Made by a program: the position numbers and the translations under genes. The notes beneath the pieces were generated by a model that was given only the letters and a program-made list of their open reading frames with translations, was not told the origin of the DNA and searched no databases. Positions 19,758 to 30,241 of a DNA stretch of 31,974 nucleotides are shown here, piece after piece. The DNA comes from Cylindrodendrum hubeiense (taxonomy: Eukaryota > Ascomycota > Sordariomycetes > Hypocreales > Nectriaceae): the NCBI GenBank assembly GCA_014621425.1, contig JAANBB010000449.1:1-31974 (forward strand), given 5' to 3'. Each line of letters starts with the position of its first letter. Position 1 is the stretch's first letter.

Positions 19758-19840
19758 ACATATAACAGCAAGGATTCCCCAGTCATGGTCAACTTGAGGA
19801 CTGCCTCACCGCTTCTTAGCTCGACTAATGGAGAGTGGAC
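19758..19840 (-). pseudogene. 5'-truncated, degenerate 5S rRNA copy
   Basis: On the minus strand the segment matches 5S from TCCGCTCTCC (here TCCACTCTCC) through AGAAGCGGTG and GGGGAATCC to TGTTATATG, with many substitutions and no 5' third. Helix I cannot form. It sits one spacer upstream of copy C, in the same relative place as the remnant upstream of copy A, so it is probably the decayed neighbour in an old tandem array. Confidence 0.8.
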
Positions 19841-21084
19841 GTGCTTCTTTCCCCCTGGCTGCTCCTAGCCCGGGGATTAACCAACTCTCGGGGATTTCTC
19901 CCCTAATGGACCCAACATTCTGCTGCTCAGTTCCGGATGGGCGCATGATATTGGGACAGTCTGTCTGTTTGCATAGAGGTGATATTCCCCGAGGCATACA
20001 TACTATGATTTAGTCCGCTGAGTTAGATTTACATGCTCCTTCTGATTGATTATTTTGGGTATTCTGCCGAGCCACGCCACTAGACAGAGCGATGTTGAAG
20101 TTGGCTTTCGGGAAGGAGGAAGTGAGGCAACCGGATGTTTTTCGGTCCTGCGTACGGTTGTCTAGGTGTTTTGTTAACACACGCCTGATGCAGAAATACA
20201 CAATACTCTACGAGAGCTGTGCAGATAATCTTCACATTTATCCTGTGATGTTGTCTTACCTTGAGACACTAGAAGTGATTGTGTCTATGCTATTTTCAAG
20301 ACCTAAAGCCGAAGAGAATTCTCTAGGAAAAGATCATCTCCTGATTGACGTGGATCATCATAAATATATTGTGATTGAAAAACTGAAAATAGAACGGTTC
20401 TTTTGAGAGCATGATATTTTGGAAAGTCCAGCCTCTAAGTGCCACGACTTTCACAAAGATTATTGATTACAGAGGTCGAGAACCCTCTTGGGAGCTCTAG
20501 GAGTCTCATCTAGAGTAAAGACAAGGCGAAAGTGTGAACTGGGAGTGAGCCAAGTGATATTGACGTAGTATAGGGTAAGACCCGAGCGACAGATCGAGAA
20601 CCAGGCTATGTAATATATCCCCCGTACCATCACTTGTGTAGGATTATCTACTGCTATTGAACTAAGGGTTTTCAAAGATTAAATGGATTTACTATAAGGA
20701 GGTGGTAAAACATGTAATCGGTGTATCGGTGTAAGGCGCGCGCAGACTTATAATCATGACTCTTGTTCGTTGCGTCCCCCCCACACTCTGTATCTTGCTC
20801 GCGATAGTTTGCCCCGTGCTATCCCACTCATCATTCAAGTAAAAGGAATAAACAGACTTTAATAAAACTATACGACAGGTCAGTGAAGGCCGAATGGACA
20901 GCTGTGGATACGCCATATTAAGCAGGTTGTTAATAGTACTGGATCTGAGATCGTAAGCTACTGAATTTTAATACCTCAATGAATGCCATAGAATAAAATA
21001 AGCGGGGGTTAAAATGGATAGGCTTATGATTAACCCATCATTGCAGTGCCGCGGAAACTTAATCTAATCCTCGCTCGTCCTCTG
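19841..21084. other. Intergenic between 5S copies, no gene recognised
   Basis: This holds AT-rich DNA with short ORFs (for example 20092-20406) that show no family pattern. I see no transposon ends or terminal repeats. Confidence 0.4.
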
Positions 21085-21217
21085 GCATATGCAACTATGG
21101 ACGCAAGAGAACTTGGGATCCCGTCAGCTCTCCCTTAGTCAAGATCTGAGTCACGATGAGAAGCGGCGAATTGGTACTCAGGTCGGTGAGGACTGGGGAA
21201 TCCTCTCTGTTGTGAGC
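21085..21217 (+). pseudogene. Degenerate 5S rRNA copy D with an insertion in the box A region
   Basis: It aligns with the 5S genes from GCATATGCAACTATGG through GGGATCCCGTC, GCTCTCCCTTAGTCAAG, GAGAAGCGGCGAATT and GGGGAATCCT to TGTTGTGAG. About 12-13 extra bases interrupt the region right after AGTCAAG, inside the internal promoter. Helix I is broken by changes at both ends. GGCGAATT is shared with copy B rather than A or C, so it descends from the B type. Confidence 0.8.
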
Positions 21218-23588
21218 TTTTTGGTATATTTTTGCATTCATTTTTGACATTTGGTTCCATCTGATCATCGGTCTGGCACAAATGGTTACCGTACTCGAGG
21301 GAGGTATCCTGATCTATCTACAAAGAGACCGCACAGGGAGAAGATTGCTCATAGTGTCCCAGGGGGTTCAGCAGCTGAAGCATAATGTGTAATTACTATA
21401 TTTGCTGGAAGGACACTGGCCACGCTTCTTCGAATATCGCCAGCCGCGCGTCATTGGTAGGGTCACATTTCTTTGTTAGGCAGCATTTTGAGCAACGCCA
21501 CTAGTGGTAAAGTCCGCAATGTGTCGGAGATGGGCGTATGCCGCATTTTCCGAGTATTGGAGGGGAGAGGCTGGGAGGCATGTTCACGGTGATAGGGCGA
21601 GAACGAGTGAGACGGCAAACGCCGAAACTCTTCTGTGCATGTCAGAAGCGGGGAGTAGTCTTGCGAAGCTTGGAACGTCACGGTCGAGAGGCGGAGTAAA
21701 ATTGATACCCGGCTTGTTGGAGAGTTGGGAGACATAGTCGATACATGGGGTTGTTCGCTAATGAACCGGGAAGTATATGGATTGACGGCACATGGTAGAT
21801 GATGTTGATGTACGATGGGACGACGAATCACGGCGTCTCGTTCAGCGACCAATAGCGAGATGGGTCTTCGTCCGAACTGGGAAAACCGTCTGTGGGCTTG
21901 ATCTCAATGCCCAGGATGCAGCATCCACCATGACGTCCCGGCATGATTGTTGTCAGACTGTAAGCCCTAATACCCAAAAGAAAAGGCTCCGAAAGTCCGG
22001 CTGTTTCGGCCGATGCACAGGTCAACGGATGCGTGGGCAAAAATGGCAGATGGCGGTGATGGCTCGAGAAAACCGGGGCGGCCTTTGGGCTGTGTTACCC
22101 CGTGATTTTTTATTTTTAATCTTTCCACATCCTCAGTAGCCTTTGATATTCTCATTGAAGATGTGAATAGGCAGACTCCAGCTATGTCCCGAGACGCTGT
22201 ATGCTCTATGCCACTGTTTTGCGTACCTGACGATCCAGACCATGTGGAAAAGGAGGGTGAGACCGGATCTCGGGTTTAAGCAGGGGATCTGGACACTGCA
22301 GCACGAGACATACATGTTCGTGCAGCATCACCAAAGTACCAATTGCGGTGGACCAGCTGTCGGCCCCCAAATTGGCCCAAATTGAAAGGCGGGAATGCTC
22401 AAGTCAGCAATAGAGATGAGACCTCGATGCTGCGGAGCCCAGGTTGTTGGGATGGTCCACTGGAAGGGCCGCTGGAGACCCCGCCCAGTAGGATTTAGGC
22501 AACTAGGACAGGCTACTAGGACAGACAGGCAATGGCCAAAAGCCCTTTTACCTTTGATTTTACCTTGGAGATTCCGAACGAAATGAGAGGGGCGGGACAG
22601 GGAACAGGGATAGCGCTGGCTCGGGGGCTGCGGCTAAGCACATTAGCACTGCACCGCAGCTGACTGGGCCCCGTTGTAAAAATAGCCGTTGGGCTAATCA
22701 GTGGTGACCAATCTTCAGCCCCGTGGACGCCATTTCCAGCGGCCTGGGCTTTCGGCGGGGCCTGGAACAGTCTGAAGGTGTCTTGGGCGAGATGGAATGA
22801 AGGTGGCGGGCCGGCACGTGGGGACTCTGGGGAGACGGGGGAGAGAATCTGCAGAATCGATCCAGCTTAATCGATCCGGCTCCCGTTGTCTCTGGTGTCT
22901 CTGTTTCTCTGATCGCTGCAGAACATGCTGCTGCTGTTGCTGTGGAGAGGCATCCAGAGCCGGCTGGGGCCAGCGGCGGACCTGCAGCGCCAGCGCTCTG
23001 GTTGGATCTGCACCGTGGCGACAAGTAAGCGGTAGGATGGACCAGCAGGGCTGAACATGGGCATGTTACAGGCGACTGACGGAAGTAATTGGCCCGTTGG
23101 TATTGACAAACAAAACAGACGAGGCCCGCTGGACGACGATCCATGAAGCGCCCTTGGAGCATCCTTGGGGCACCCTTGAAGCGCCCGCGATGGTCCTGTG
23201 CATGTCCTGGAGCGTTCGGACACAAAGCCAAGCGAGTCGTCCTTCGTCAGCACCATCCCAACCACGCCAACCCAACGCCAGCTGGCCCTGGCGTCCAGCC
23301 TCCATCGCGCTCCCAGTCCACTACGGAGCGGAGCTCAGCCCTGCTGGAGCCTGCGGCTTGAAGCCAAGCAAGCCAGGCCCTGCCCGCGGGTCCCTCCGCG
23401 GCTTTGTCGCTCGGTAGTGGAACCCCATCGCTGCGCCACGGAGCTGGGGTTTGGGCTGGACGACGGCGTGGGCTCTCCAGGGCCGCCTTCAGTCAGCTCC
23501 ATGCTTGCTCCCTAGCTGCTTCGCTCGCTAGCTCGTCCTGCGTCCTGCGGAGGCGTGGGCTGAAGGACCATGGCTGAAGGGCCGTGGC
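21218..23588. other. Intergenic and upstream region of the S41 peptidase gene
   Basis: There is no recognised gene in about 2.4 kb. ORFs at 21463-22139 and 22698-23515 overlap on both strands and are unsupported. From about 22700 the DNA becomes GC-rich, with a short CTGCTG run at about 22927. Two GCCAAG hexamers, the core of PacC pH-response sites, lie at 23227-23232 and 23363-23368, roughly 500 and 360 nt before the peptidase ATG. Confidence 0.45.
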
Positions 23589-23591
23589 TGG

Positions 23592-23598
23592 ATATAAG
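23592..23598 (+). promoter_or_regulatory. TATA box of the S41 peptidase gene
   Basis: ATATAAG lies in GC-rich DNA about 130 nt before the ATG at 23728. Spacing fits a leader of around 100 nt. Confidence 0.55.
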
Positions 23599-23727
23599 AA
23601 CGTTGGCTGGCGCCCGGAATGGCCCACGCCTTCTCCTCAGCCCTATCGCTCATACTGACCGACGACAGCTTCATTGTGCTCTTCCAACTCTTTTGTTCGG
23701 GTCCTGTTCTCTCTCAGAGTCTTCATC

Positions 23728-26005
23728 ATGATTCCCGGACTCCCTCTGCTGGCCCTCGCGGGCCTGGCAACCGCCGCCTTGGAGCCGCACCAGGTGATGC
23801 ACCGGGCGCTGCACCAGCCCGCCTTCAACTTCAAGCGGGACATTCAGGACCGCGACTCGGAGCCCTGCAAGATCCTCGCCGATGCATACAAGGCCTCGGG
23901 CTCCAAGCTCGGCGACGCCCCCATCGTCGACGTGCGGCCCTCCGTCGGCATTGCCTGCCTCAAGTCGGTGCCGCTCGCCAAGGAGCGCGATCTCGCCCTC
24001 ATCGACTACCTCCTGCCCTTTGTGCAGTTCCAGAGCACCATCGAGACCCTCGCCAACCCTCCGGATGAGTATCTGTTCCCCGGTGTGGACATCCTGGGCG
24101 GCATCGAGGCCGTCAGGACCAAGCTCAACAAGAATGGATATGACAACCAGTACGAGTTCATGACGGCCCTGCGAGCCATTGTAAGATTCCTTCAAGCCAA
24201 AGTCACTCCTTGAATACACACTAACGCTTCACCAACAGTTCGTCGCCTCCAACGACAACCACTTCGACTACGCCCCGGCTCTGCTCAACGCCTTCTTGTT
24301 CGTGCGTCAACGCCTCCGGTTGACGTCGCTCTCTCACGACGCCAGGGACTTGCCCGAGTTCTTCATGACCGTTGATGTCCTCAGGGGCAACAACCATACG
24401 CTCGACTACCGCCCTTCGGCCATCGCTAGCATCGACGGTATCCCGGTTGCCAGGTGGCTCGAGAACGACGCCGCCCGCAACCCGGCCAACTTCCAGGACC
24501 CCGATGCCCAGTTCAACAACATGTTCACCACCATCCAGCGCACTGCTACTGGCGCCTCCGGTGTCTCGCTCCTCTCCCAGTTCGAGATTCCCGACTACAA
24601 CGTGGTCAAGTTCAGAAACGGCACCTCGCTCCAGCTCAACAGCACCATCATCTTCATGCCCACCACCGACTTCAACGGCATCGGGTCCGGAGAGGACTTC
24701 CAGAACGCCTTCGAGATCCCCGCCACTTCCAGCTCCAAGAACGAGAGCAGCACCAAGATGCGCCGCTCTACCGACGAGGAGGAGGAGTCTGCCATTGTGA
24801 CCGGTTTCCCCTACCCCGTCGAGAAGCACTCAATGAACTCCGTCGCCGGATACTTCCTCAACGACACCGACTACCAGGACACCGCCGTCCTCTCCATCTT
24901 GAGCTTCCTGCCCGTCGGCTTTGACATGTCCGACTTCGGAAACCTGAACATCACCGCATACGTCCTCGAAGCCCGCGAGGTCATTGTTGATTTCTTCAAG
25001 AAGGCCCAGGCGGAGAACCGCGACAAGCTCATCATTGATCTGTCTGCCAATGGCGGTGGCTCTGTCACTCTTGCTAACGAGATTTACCGCCTCCTGTTCC
25101 CTCAGGGCGAGTTCAGTGCCTGGGGTCGGTACCGCGCCAACGAGCTCCTCGAGGCCACCTCCGAGGCTGACTACGACACTCTCGTCAACGTCATGGTCAC
25201 CTCCAGCATCTACTACCCCATCGGCCCCGATAATAAGCCCATCAATACCGGCAAGAGCTGGTTCGGCCCCTACACTGCTGCCGGCGGCCAGAACGTCACC
25301 GCGGCCTTCCAGAACGACAATGACATTCCCTGGGACTCATCGGTTCCCGTCTACATCAACGGTGTGAACCCTAACTACACGGTCATCTTTGAGCCCGTTT
25401 TCAAGCCCGAGAACATCCTTATCGTCACCGATGGAACCTGCGCCTCAGCCTGTGGCATCCTGACCGGCCTGCTCACCCGCGGCCACGGCATCCGCACGCT
25501 GGCCTTGGGCGGTCGACCTTTACACCGGGCTATGCAGGCTATGGGTGGTGTCAAGGGCTCGCTCCTCTACCTCAACTCGAACATCGTCTCGAGTACCTCG
25601 TCGTTCCTGACCGGCATCAAGCAGGAGAAGGAGGCCCTACGGATTGTCTCGGACGCCGCGGACGCCTTCCCCAGCCTCAAGGATGCGCCTCTTCTACCCC
25701 TCGTCGCGGGCTCCGAAGGTGGCCGGGTCAACGCGCTCAACGCCTACACCACCGACGACCTCGACGGCTACCCCGTGCACTTCCGTTACGAGGCCGCTCA
25801 CTGCCGCCTCTTCTACACCCAGCTCATGACCAAGGACGTGACTGAGCAGTGGCGCTATGCTGCAGACGTTGCGTGGAAGGGTGCTAAGTGTGTCGCTGGA
25901 TCCACGGACCAGGAGGATCACACCATCGGTGACACACCGCTCCCATACGACGTCCGCGTGCGCAGCCGTGCCCATCCCATTCCCAACGCTGGTTCGCTCG
26001 TCTGA
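23728..26005 (+). CDS. Secreted S41-family serine peptidase (fungal, CPAF-like)
   Basis: Exons are 23728-24180 and 24239-26005, with a 58-nt phase-0 intron (GTAAGA donor, CTAAC branch, CAACAG acceptor), giving 739 residues. The start MIPGLPLLALAGLATAALE is a clean signal peptide. The N-terminal part has paired Cys (PCKILADAY, IACLKSVP). The C-terminal S41 fold includes the sheet segment KLIIDLSANGGGS (GGG at about 423-425) and the likely nucleophile Ser554 in TDGTCASACGILTGLL, followed by GIRTLALGGRP. S41 peptidases (tail-specific protease type) cut substrates with a serine nucleophile. Fungal members are extracellular or cell-surface, with unknown targets. Several N-glycosylation sequons are visible (for example NGT, NST, NIT). 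Its GC-rich codons suggest high expression. The length fits the fungal family, which is usually around 650-800 residues. Confidence 0.9.
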
Positions 26006-26671
26006 TTCGCGAGAAGGATGACAGAATCAATATTTCTTGTATATATAGATGGTCCTGCGCTCAGCGTTCGCGAGAGGTCGTGAATGGGATAATGCTTGGC
26101 CATGAATGAATTCACAGAAGCGGGCATGGCATGGCGTTTAATGATATGATTGGGTCTATGATTACAATTTAGTAGATAGTTACCTGACTAGAATCAAAGT
26201 TTTGAATATTAGATCTCTCAATGTATCTTTGCACCCGTTCGTTGTGATTTGTGCTGCATTTGACATTGGCTGGTTGGTCCAAGGACGTCTGTCAAGCGCA
26301 TATAAAGAGTGGTGATTGTTGGATACAGTTGTCAAATCTGTGAATAAATGAATGCGACTATTGAGGCCGTCAATTAAGTTTTCTCTTAATCCTAATCCAG
26401 CTAGTGATGACCTGTAGTTGGAAGACGCTCTCGTTGCTGAATAGTCCTAGCCCCTGCGTCATCGCCGATGAAAAATGTCATGACGTCAGGTGTCTTGTGC
26501 TGAGCACGCGACATGTAGCCTGAACCAGAACGACTGGCCCTCGACCGGAGACTCAAAAAGGACATCAAATCTACACCTTCCTTTTTCTCAAAGAAATACC
26601 CCTCTGGGATTCGCTGTACCGTCAATTTTTTACCTGATTGAGCTGATGGGGTCGAACTCCAACATCACATC
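26006..26671. other. Intergenic: S41 3' flank and PAP2 promoter
   Basis: No gene is present. TGACGTCA at 26481-26488, a consensus CRE/ATF site, lies 184 nt before the PAP2 start. The 26150-26400 part is AT-rich and probably the peptidase 3' region. Confidence 0.45.
26481..26488. promoter_or_regulatory. CRE-type octamer upstream of PAP2 gene
   Basis: The perfect palindrome TGACGTCA is the binding site of ATF/CREB bZIP factors, which in moulds act in stress response. The position 184 nt upstream of the ATG is suitable for regulation, but one octamer alone is weak evidence. Confidence 0.35.
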
Positions 26672-27848
26672 ATGCCGTCTCTCCCTCAGCCCAATCGACG
26701 CCGTGCTACGACGCTGACCACACAGAAGCTCAAGGCATTTGCGATACAATGGCTCAAGTTGACCTGGCTTGACCTCTTATTTATGGCCCTTATCGGTGGT
26801 GCCACTCTCGCCGTAGGAATATCCATGCCCAACTGCTCGTGCTCGCCTCCTGCTAACGTATCTCCAGCTTTACCACTCCCCGATTCCAGCCCTCGTCACG
26901 AGGACGTTTCCCATCGCCTTCGACTCCTCTGGAGATATCATATATCCTCAGTGGGCGTACCCCTACCGTGGTTGGATTATCCCCTCATGGCTCGCGGGAC
27001 TCATATCCATTGCCATCCCCATTGTCATCTACATCATCGCTCAGATACGCATCAAGTCTGCTTGGGACGCTAGCAACGCCATCATCGGCACCACATGGGC
27101 GGTCATTCTTGCTTCCATCTTCCAAGTCACTCTCAAGCAGCTTGTGGGAGGCTTTAGACCCTACTTTCTCGATGTCTGCATGCCGGACATCTCACTCGCG
27201 GGGTCGCGCAACGACTCAGGCCTCAATGGTGTCGGGTTCCATCAAATCATGTACACCATAGACATCTGCACCCAGCCCGATCACGCGAAACTCAAGAACG
27301 CCATCACTTCGTTTCCCAGCGGCCATTCGACCGCTGCTTTCGCTTCCTTTGGGTTCCTCTTTTTGTGGCTCAATGCTAAGCTCAAGGTCTGGGCCGACCA
27401 CAAGCCTGCATTCTGGAAGCTCTGTCTCACTTTTCTGCCCATCCTGGGTGCTGTACTCATCTGTGGCTCACTAACCATCGATGCCGCACACAATTGGTAC
27501 GACATTGTCGGAGGATCATGTATTGGGATAATCATGGCCTTCGCTGCATACCGCACCTCGTACGCTGCGATCTGGGACTGGCGTTTCAATCATCTCCCGC
27601 TGCAGCCCAAGGATGCCTTTCGGTACGGCTTTGATGGCGATATCGACTATGCGGGCCAGACTTTATCAAGAAGTGTTGGATGGGGAGCAAAGCGAGAGTG
27701 GCCCCATGGCGGTCTGGATAGCGCGGCTAGTAGCACCATGTTTGCACGCAGGACGAGTGGCATACAGAATCTCATAGATGTGGATGCGGATGTTCCTGGG
27801 CAGTCAAGGCCAAAGAGACGGACGCCAGTAGGAGATGAGGCAGTGTAA
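26672..27848 (+). CDS. PAP2-family lipid phosphatase (Dpp1/Lpp1-like)
   Basis: Exons are 26672-26812 and 26868-27848, giving 373 residues. The 55-nt phase-0 intron has GTAGGA donor, CTAAC branch and CCAG acceptor. Six membrane segments can be counted. Acid phosphatase motifs are K137-X6-R144-P145 (KQLVGGFRP), PSGH at 197-200 (SFPSGHSTAAF), and a third motif with H255 and D259 (TIDAAHNWYD). In the third motif the usual SR pair is SL (S248-L249), so one phosphate-binding Arg is replaced. The family removes phosphate from phosphatidate, diacylglycerol pyrophosphate or related lipids in ER, Golgi or vacuole membranes. The tail after about residue 300 is hydrophilic and probably cytosolic. I recall other mould PAP2 proteins with a similar TID.AHNWYD segment, so this may be a subfamily trait rather than damage. 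Confidence 0.9.
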
Positions 27849-27930
27849 TGAGAAACAGACTGTAGGATGCATGCGGTCTGGTAGGAAGATGAGTGACAGC
27901 ACCGCCTCATATAATTAATGTCATTACTTC
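27849..27930. other. Convergent gap between PAP2 and guanine deaminase genes
   Basis: Only 82 nt separate the two stop codons, so the 3' ends of these convergent transcripts must overlap or be very short. Confidence 0.7.
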
Positions 27931-29301
27931 CTACAAAGAATGAACCTTCTGGCCCTTGACGAAAACTTCGATCATGTTCCTGTCATCTCCCGTCATCAGG
28001 AACTTGTCAAACACCCTTCTTAGTTCATCCTCTTCCTCAATCGGTGCGTTCACTCCACCTCGAGCCGTGTTCATATCGATCACAACGGCATCAAACTCCT
28101 TGCCTACCTTGAAGTTTCCAATCTTGTCATCCATCCCCATGACCCTCGCACCTCCCATTGTGGAGAGGTAGAATACCTCCTCCAACGTCAGGCCCTTCTC
28201 ACGACCTGCAGATGCTGCCTCTCGTGAGAAGGAGGCGATGAGAGCATGTCGCATCGAATCAAGAATAGATGATGAGAAGCCGCCGCCAGAGTCGGTTCCC
28301 AGCCCCACCTTCATGCCGCAGTTTAGAAACTCTCTCACGGGGGCGGCCATGAACCCACCGCCGACGGTCATGTTGGAAGTCGGACAGTGCGCAATCCCGC
28401 AGTCGAGGTCAGCCAGGCGTTGCGTCTCGGCGTCGGTCATGATGGTGCAGTGGGCGAGGATGGACCTAGGCTTGAGGAGACCGTAGTGCGAGTACAGGTC
28501 TACTTCATTGGTGAAGTCGGGGAAGAGGGAGAGCGTGGCCTTGACCTCCTGCTCGGCTTCGTTGAAGTGTGTTTGTATCGGGAGGTCTGGGTTACGAGAG
28601 GCGATAGAACCCAGGCCGGCGAGGAGATCTCCCTCACAGGAGATGGCAAAGCGAGGGGTGATGACATATTTGAGGAGCTTGTTGGAGGGATCAATGGTTT
28701 GTATGTGACGGATACATCTCTCCGTCTCTGCGAGCGACTCCTCTACGCTTGCATCGCGATAAAAGTCCGGCGAGTTCCGATTCATATTGCACTTTCCCAC
28801 AAAGGCTCTCTGGCCCTTCTTGAGACAAGTATCGGCCAGGATGCATGTGGCGTCACCGTGCAACGAACCGTAGTAACTGGCCGTGGTGACGCCCTGCCGC
28901 AACATTCCCACAACCATGTCAGCATAAACGCGGCGCGCATACTCCGGATCGCGGAACCGTGCCTCGTTGGGGAACGTCACCCCGGAAAGCCAGTCGAGAA
29001 TGTGCATGCCTTGTCCGAGGCCGCGCTGCATCCACTGCGGTGCATGGTTGTGAGTGTCGACGAAGCCCGGGATGAGGAACTGGCCTGAGAGGAGATGGGT
29101 GGTGCGGTCGGGCGGGACTCCGAGGGCTTTGAGCGTCTGTTCGACCTGGTCTTTTGGGATATTGGCCTGAAGAGCGATGATGCGGCCGGTGGAGGCGCTC
29201 ACAGCTACGATCGCTTGCTCCAGGATCTCAAGGGTTTGGACGCTGGGCGAGTGGATCAGGGTGCCGTAGAAGGCAAATGAAAGGTCCTCAGTGGTCGACA
29301 T
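27931..29301 (-). CDS. Guanine deaminase
   Basis: This single-exon gene encodes 456 residues. The amidohydrolase metal site is complete: H84 and H86 in PGFVDTHNHAPQ, H245 with E248 in THFNEAEQEV, H284 in SILAHCTIMTD, and D337 in VGLGTDSGGG. PGFVDTHNHAPQ followed by the RGLGQGMHILDWLSGVTFPNE stretch is characteristic of guanine deaminases rather than other cytosolic amidohydrolases. The enzyme hydrolyses guanine to xanthine and ammonia in the cytosol, feeding purine catabolism through xanthine and urate. There is no signal peptide. The start MSTTEDLSFAFYGTLIHSP fits the family N-terminus. Upstream are two GATAAG sites on the coding strand and a palindrome, consistent with nitrogen control. It is convergent with the PAP2 gene. 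Confidence 0.93.
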   Translation of the reverse strand: MSTTEDLSFAFYGTLIHSPSVQTLEILEQAIVAVSASTGRIIALQANIPKDQVEQTLKALGVPPDRTTHLLSGQFLIPGFVDTHNHAPQWMQRGLGQGMHILDWLSGVTFPNEARFRDPEYARRVYADMVVGMLRQGVTTASYYGSLHGDATCILADTCLKKGQRAFVGKCNMNRNSPDFYRDASVEESLAETERCIRHIQTIDPSNKLLKYVITPRFAISCEGDLLAGLGSIASRNPDLPIQTHFNEAEQEVKATLSLFPDFTNEVDLYSHYGLLKPRSILAHCTIMTDAETQRLADLDCGIAHCPTSNMTVGGGFMAAPVREFLNCGMKVGLGTDSGGGFSSSILDSMRHALIASFSREAASAGREKGLTLEEVFYLSTMGGARVMGMDDKIGNFKVGKEFDAVVIDMNTARGGVNAPIEEEDELRRVFDKFLMTGDDRNMIEVFVKGQKVHSL

Positions 29302-30241
29302 GTTGGAGAGCTCGTTACCCGACTGCCTGTGGAATACTGGTTACTTAAAAATGTGATTTTGATGTTGAAGTTGGACGCAGAAGATGGCTGTTGGAATCTT
29401 ACAGTATGTTGTACCGCATGCCTTATGCGAGGGACCGCAGTTTCCCGGAAAGCGGAGGAGCTCGGCCGAGCTTATCAAGATACGGATCATGATTGTCTTA
29501 GCTGGACACCACATTTTAGGAAACTGAATCCAGACATTTAACCAAACAACTGTTTGAATTTATGTATAAACTCAAAGTCTTATCTGGGACGAGCTGTCTT
29601 TTTGCGCGCCGAATTGCTCCTGGCTGTGGTGTTTCTAGTTGAGCGCAAGTGAGGATGATGAACAGCAGATGTAAGCTCCAGAAGACACCGAGTATTGTCG
29701 CTAGCGGTTCGTTCAAAGTGACCAATGAGAGAAGAGTTAAATTCGAGCACGAGAAACAACAGCGATTTTATTATTATTTTTTCCTTCAACAGATTTCATT
29801 ATGTGCTTTCCGTCCTTGTCTGTCCGTCGATGGTAGCACTTACACAAAGCGCAGAAAGTACCGCAGACGGCGGGGTACCTGCGATTCACTCCACACCGGC
29901 GAGACCCTGGGAATTCAGATGTACTATACGATTAGTGGTACCCCTTGGAGTGCCTAGTCGCCTCGGAGCCTGGTTCTCGGAAGACGTATGGATACAAAAT
30001 TGGAAGCGTGCATGTCAATTTTCAGGGACACACGAGCCATGATATGATCGAAGAGTTTCAATAAGAACCTATTTATGATAGACCGATCTAAGATACCGAA
30101 CCCAAGAAAAGACTGGCATGGCCATAACCCAAACAATGCTACCACCCATGAACAAAGGAGAAAGATAACAATCGAGAACTCAGTCCATGTATTACACCCA
30201 ATTTCTCCCCCAAAACGCCAAAGAAGCAAACTGTGATATTC
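29302..30241. other. Guanine deaminase promoter and SYLF-gene 3' flank
   Basis: No gene is recognised. Nearest the deaminase start are a 14-bp perfect palindrome AGCTCGGCCGAGCT (29459-29472) and CTTATC at 29471-29476 and 29579-29584, which read as GATAAG on the deaminase strand. The part from about 29950 to 30241 is probably the 3' UTR of the SYLF gene. The ORFs here are shadows. Confidence 0.45.
29459..29584 (-). promoter_or_regulatory. Candidate nitrogen-control region of guanine deaminase
   Basis: Two GATAAG motifs (29471-29476 and 29579-29584, minus-strand sense) lie 170 and 278 nt upstream of the start codon. GATA factors of the AreA/Nit2 type activate purine-use genes when preferred nitrogen is absent. 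The palindrome at 29459-29472 partly overlaps the first site. It contains TCGG and CCGA but without the six-base spacing expected for a UaY-type purine regulator. Confidence 0.4.

Noticed and set aside
22698..23515. Overlapping ORFs on both strands upstream of the S41 gene
   Set aside because: GC-rich promoter DNA keeps several frames open at once, and none has a recognisable domain or good start context.
24221..24829. 202-residue minus-strand frame in the S41 gene
   Set aside because: It is antisense to coding sequence with the same GC3 bias and has no motif.
28387..29088. 233-residue plus-strand frame across guanine deaminase
   Set aside because: It is antisense to a gene with a complete metal site and has no features of its own.
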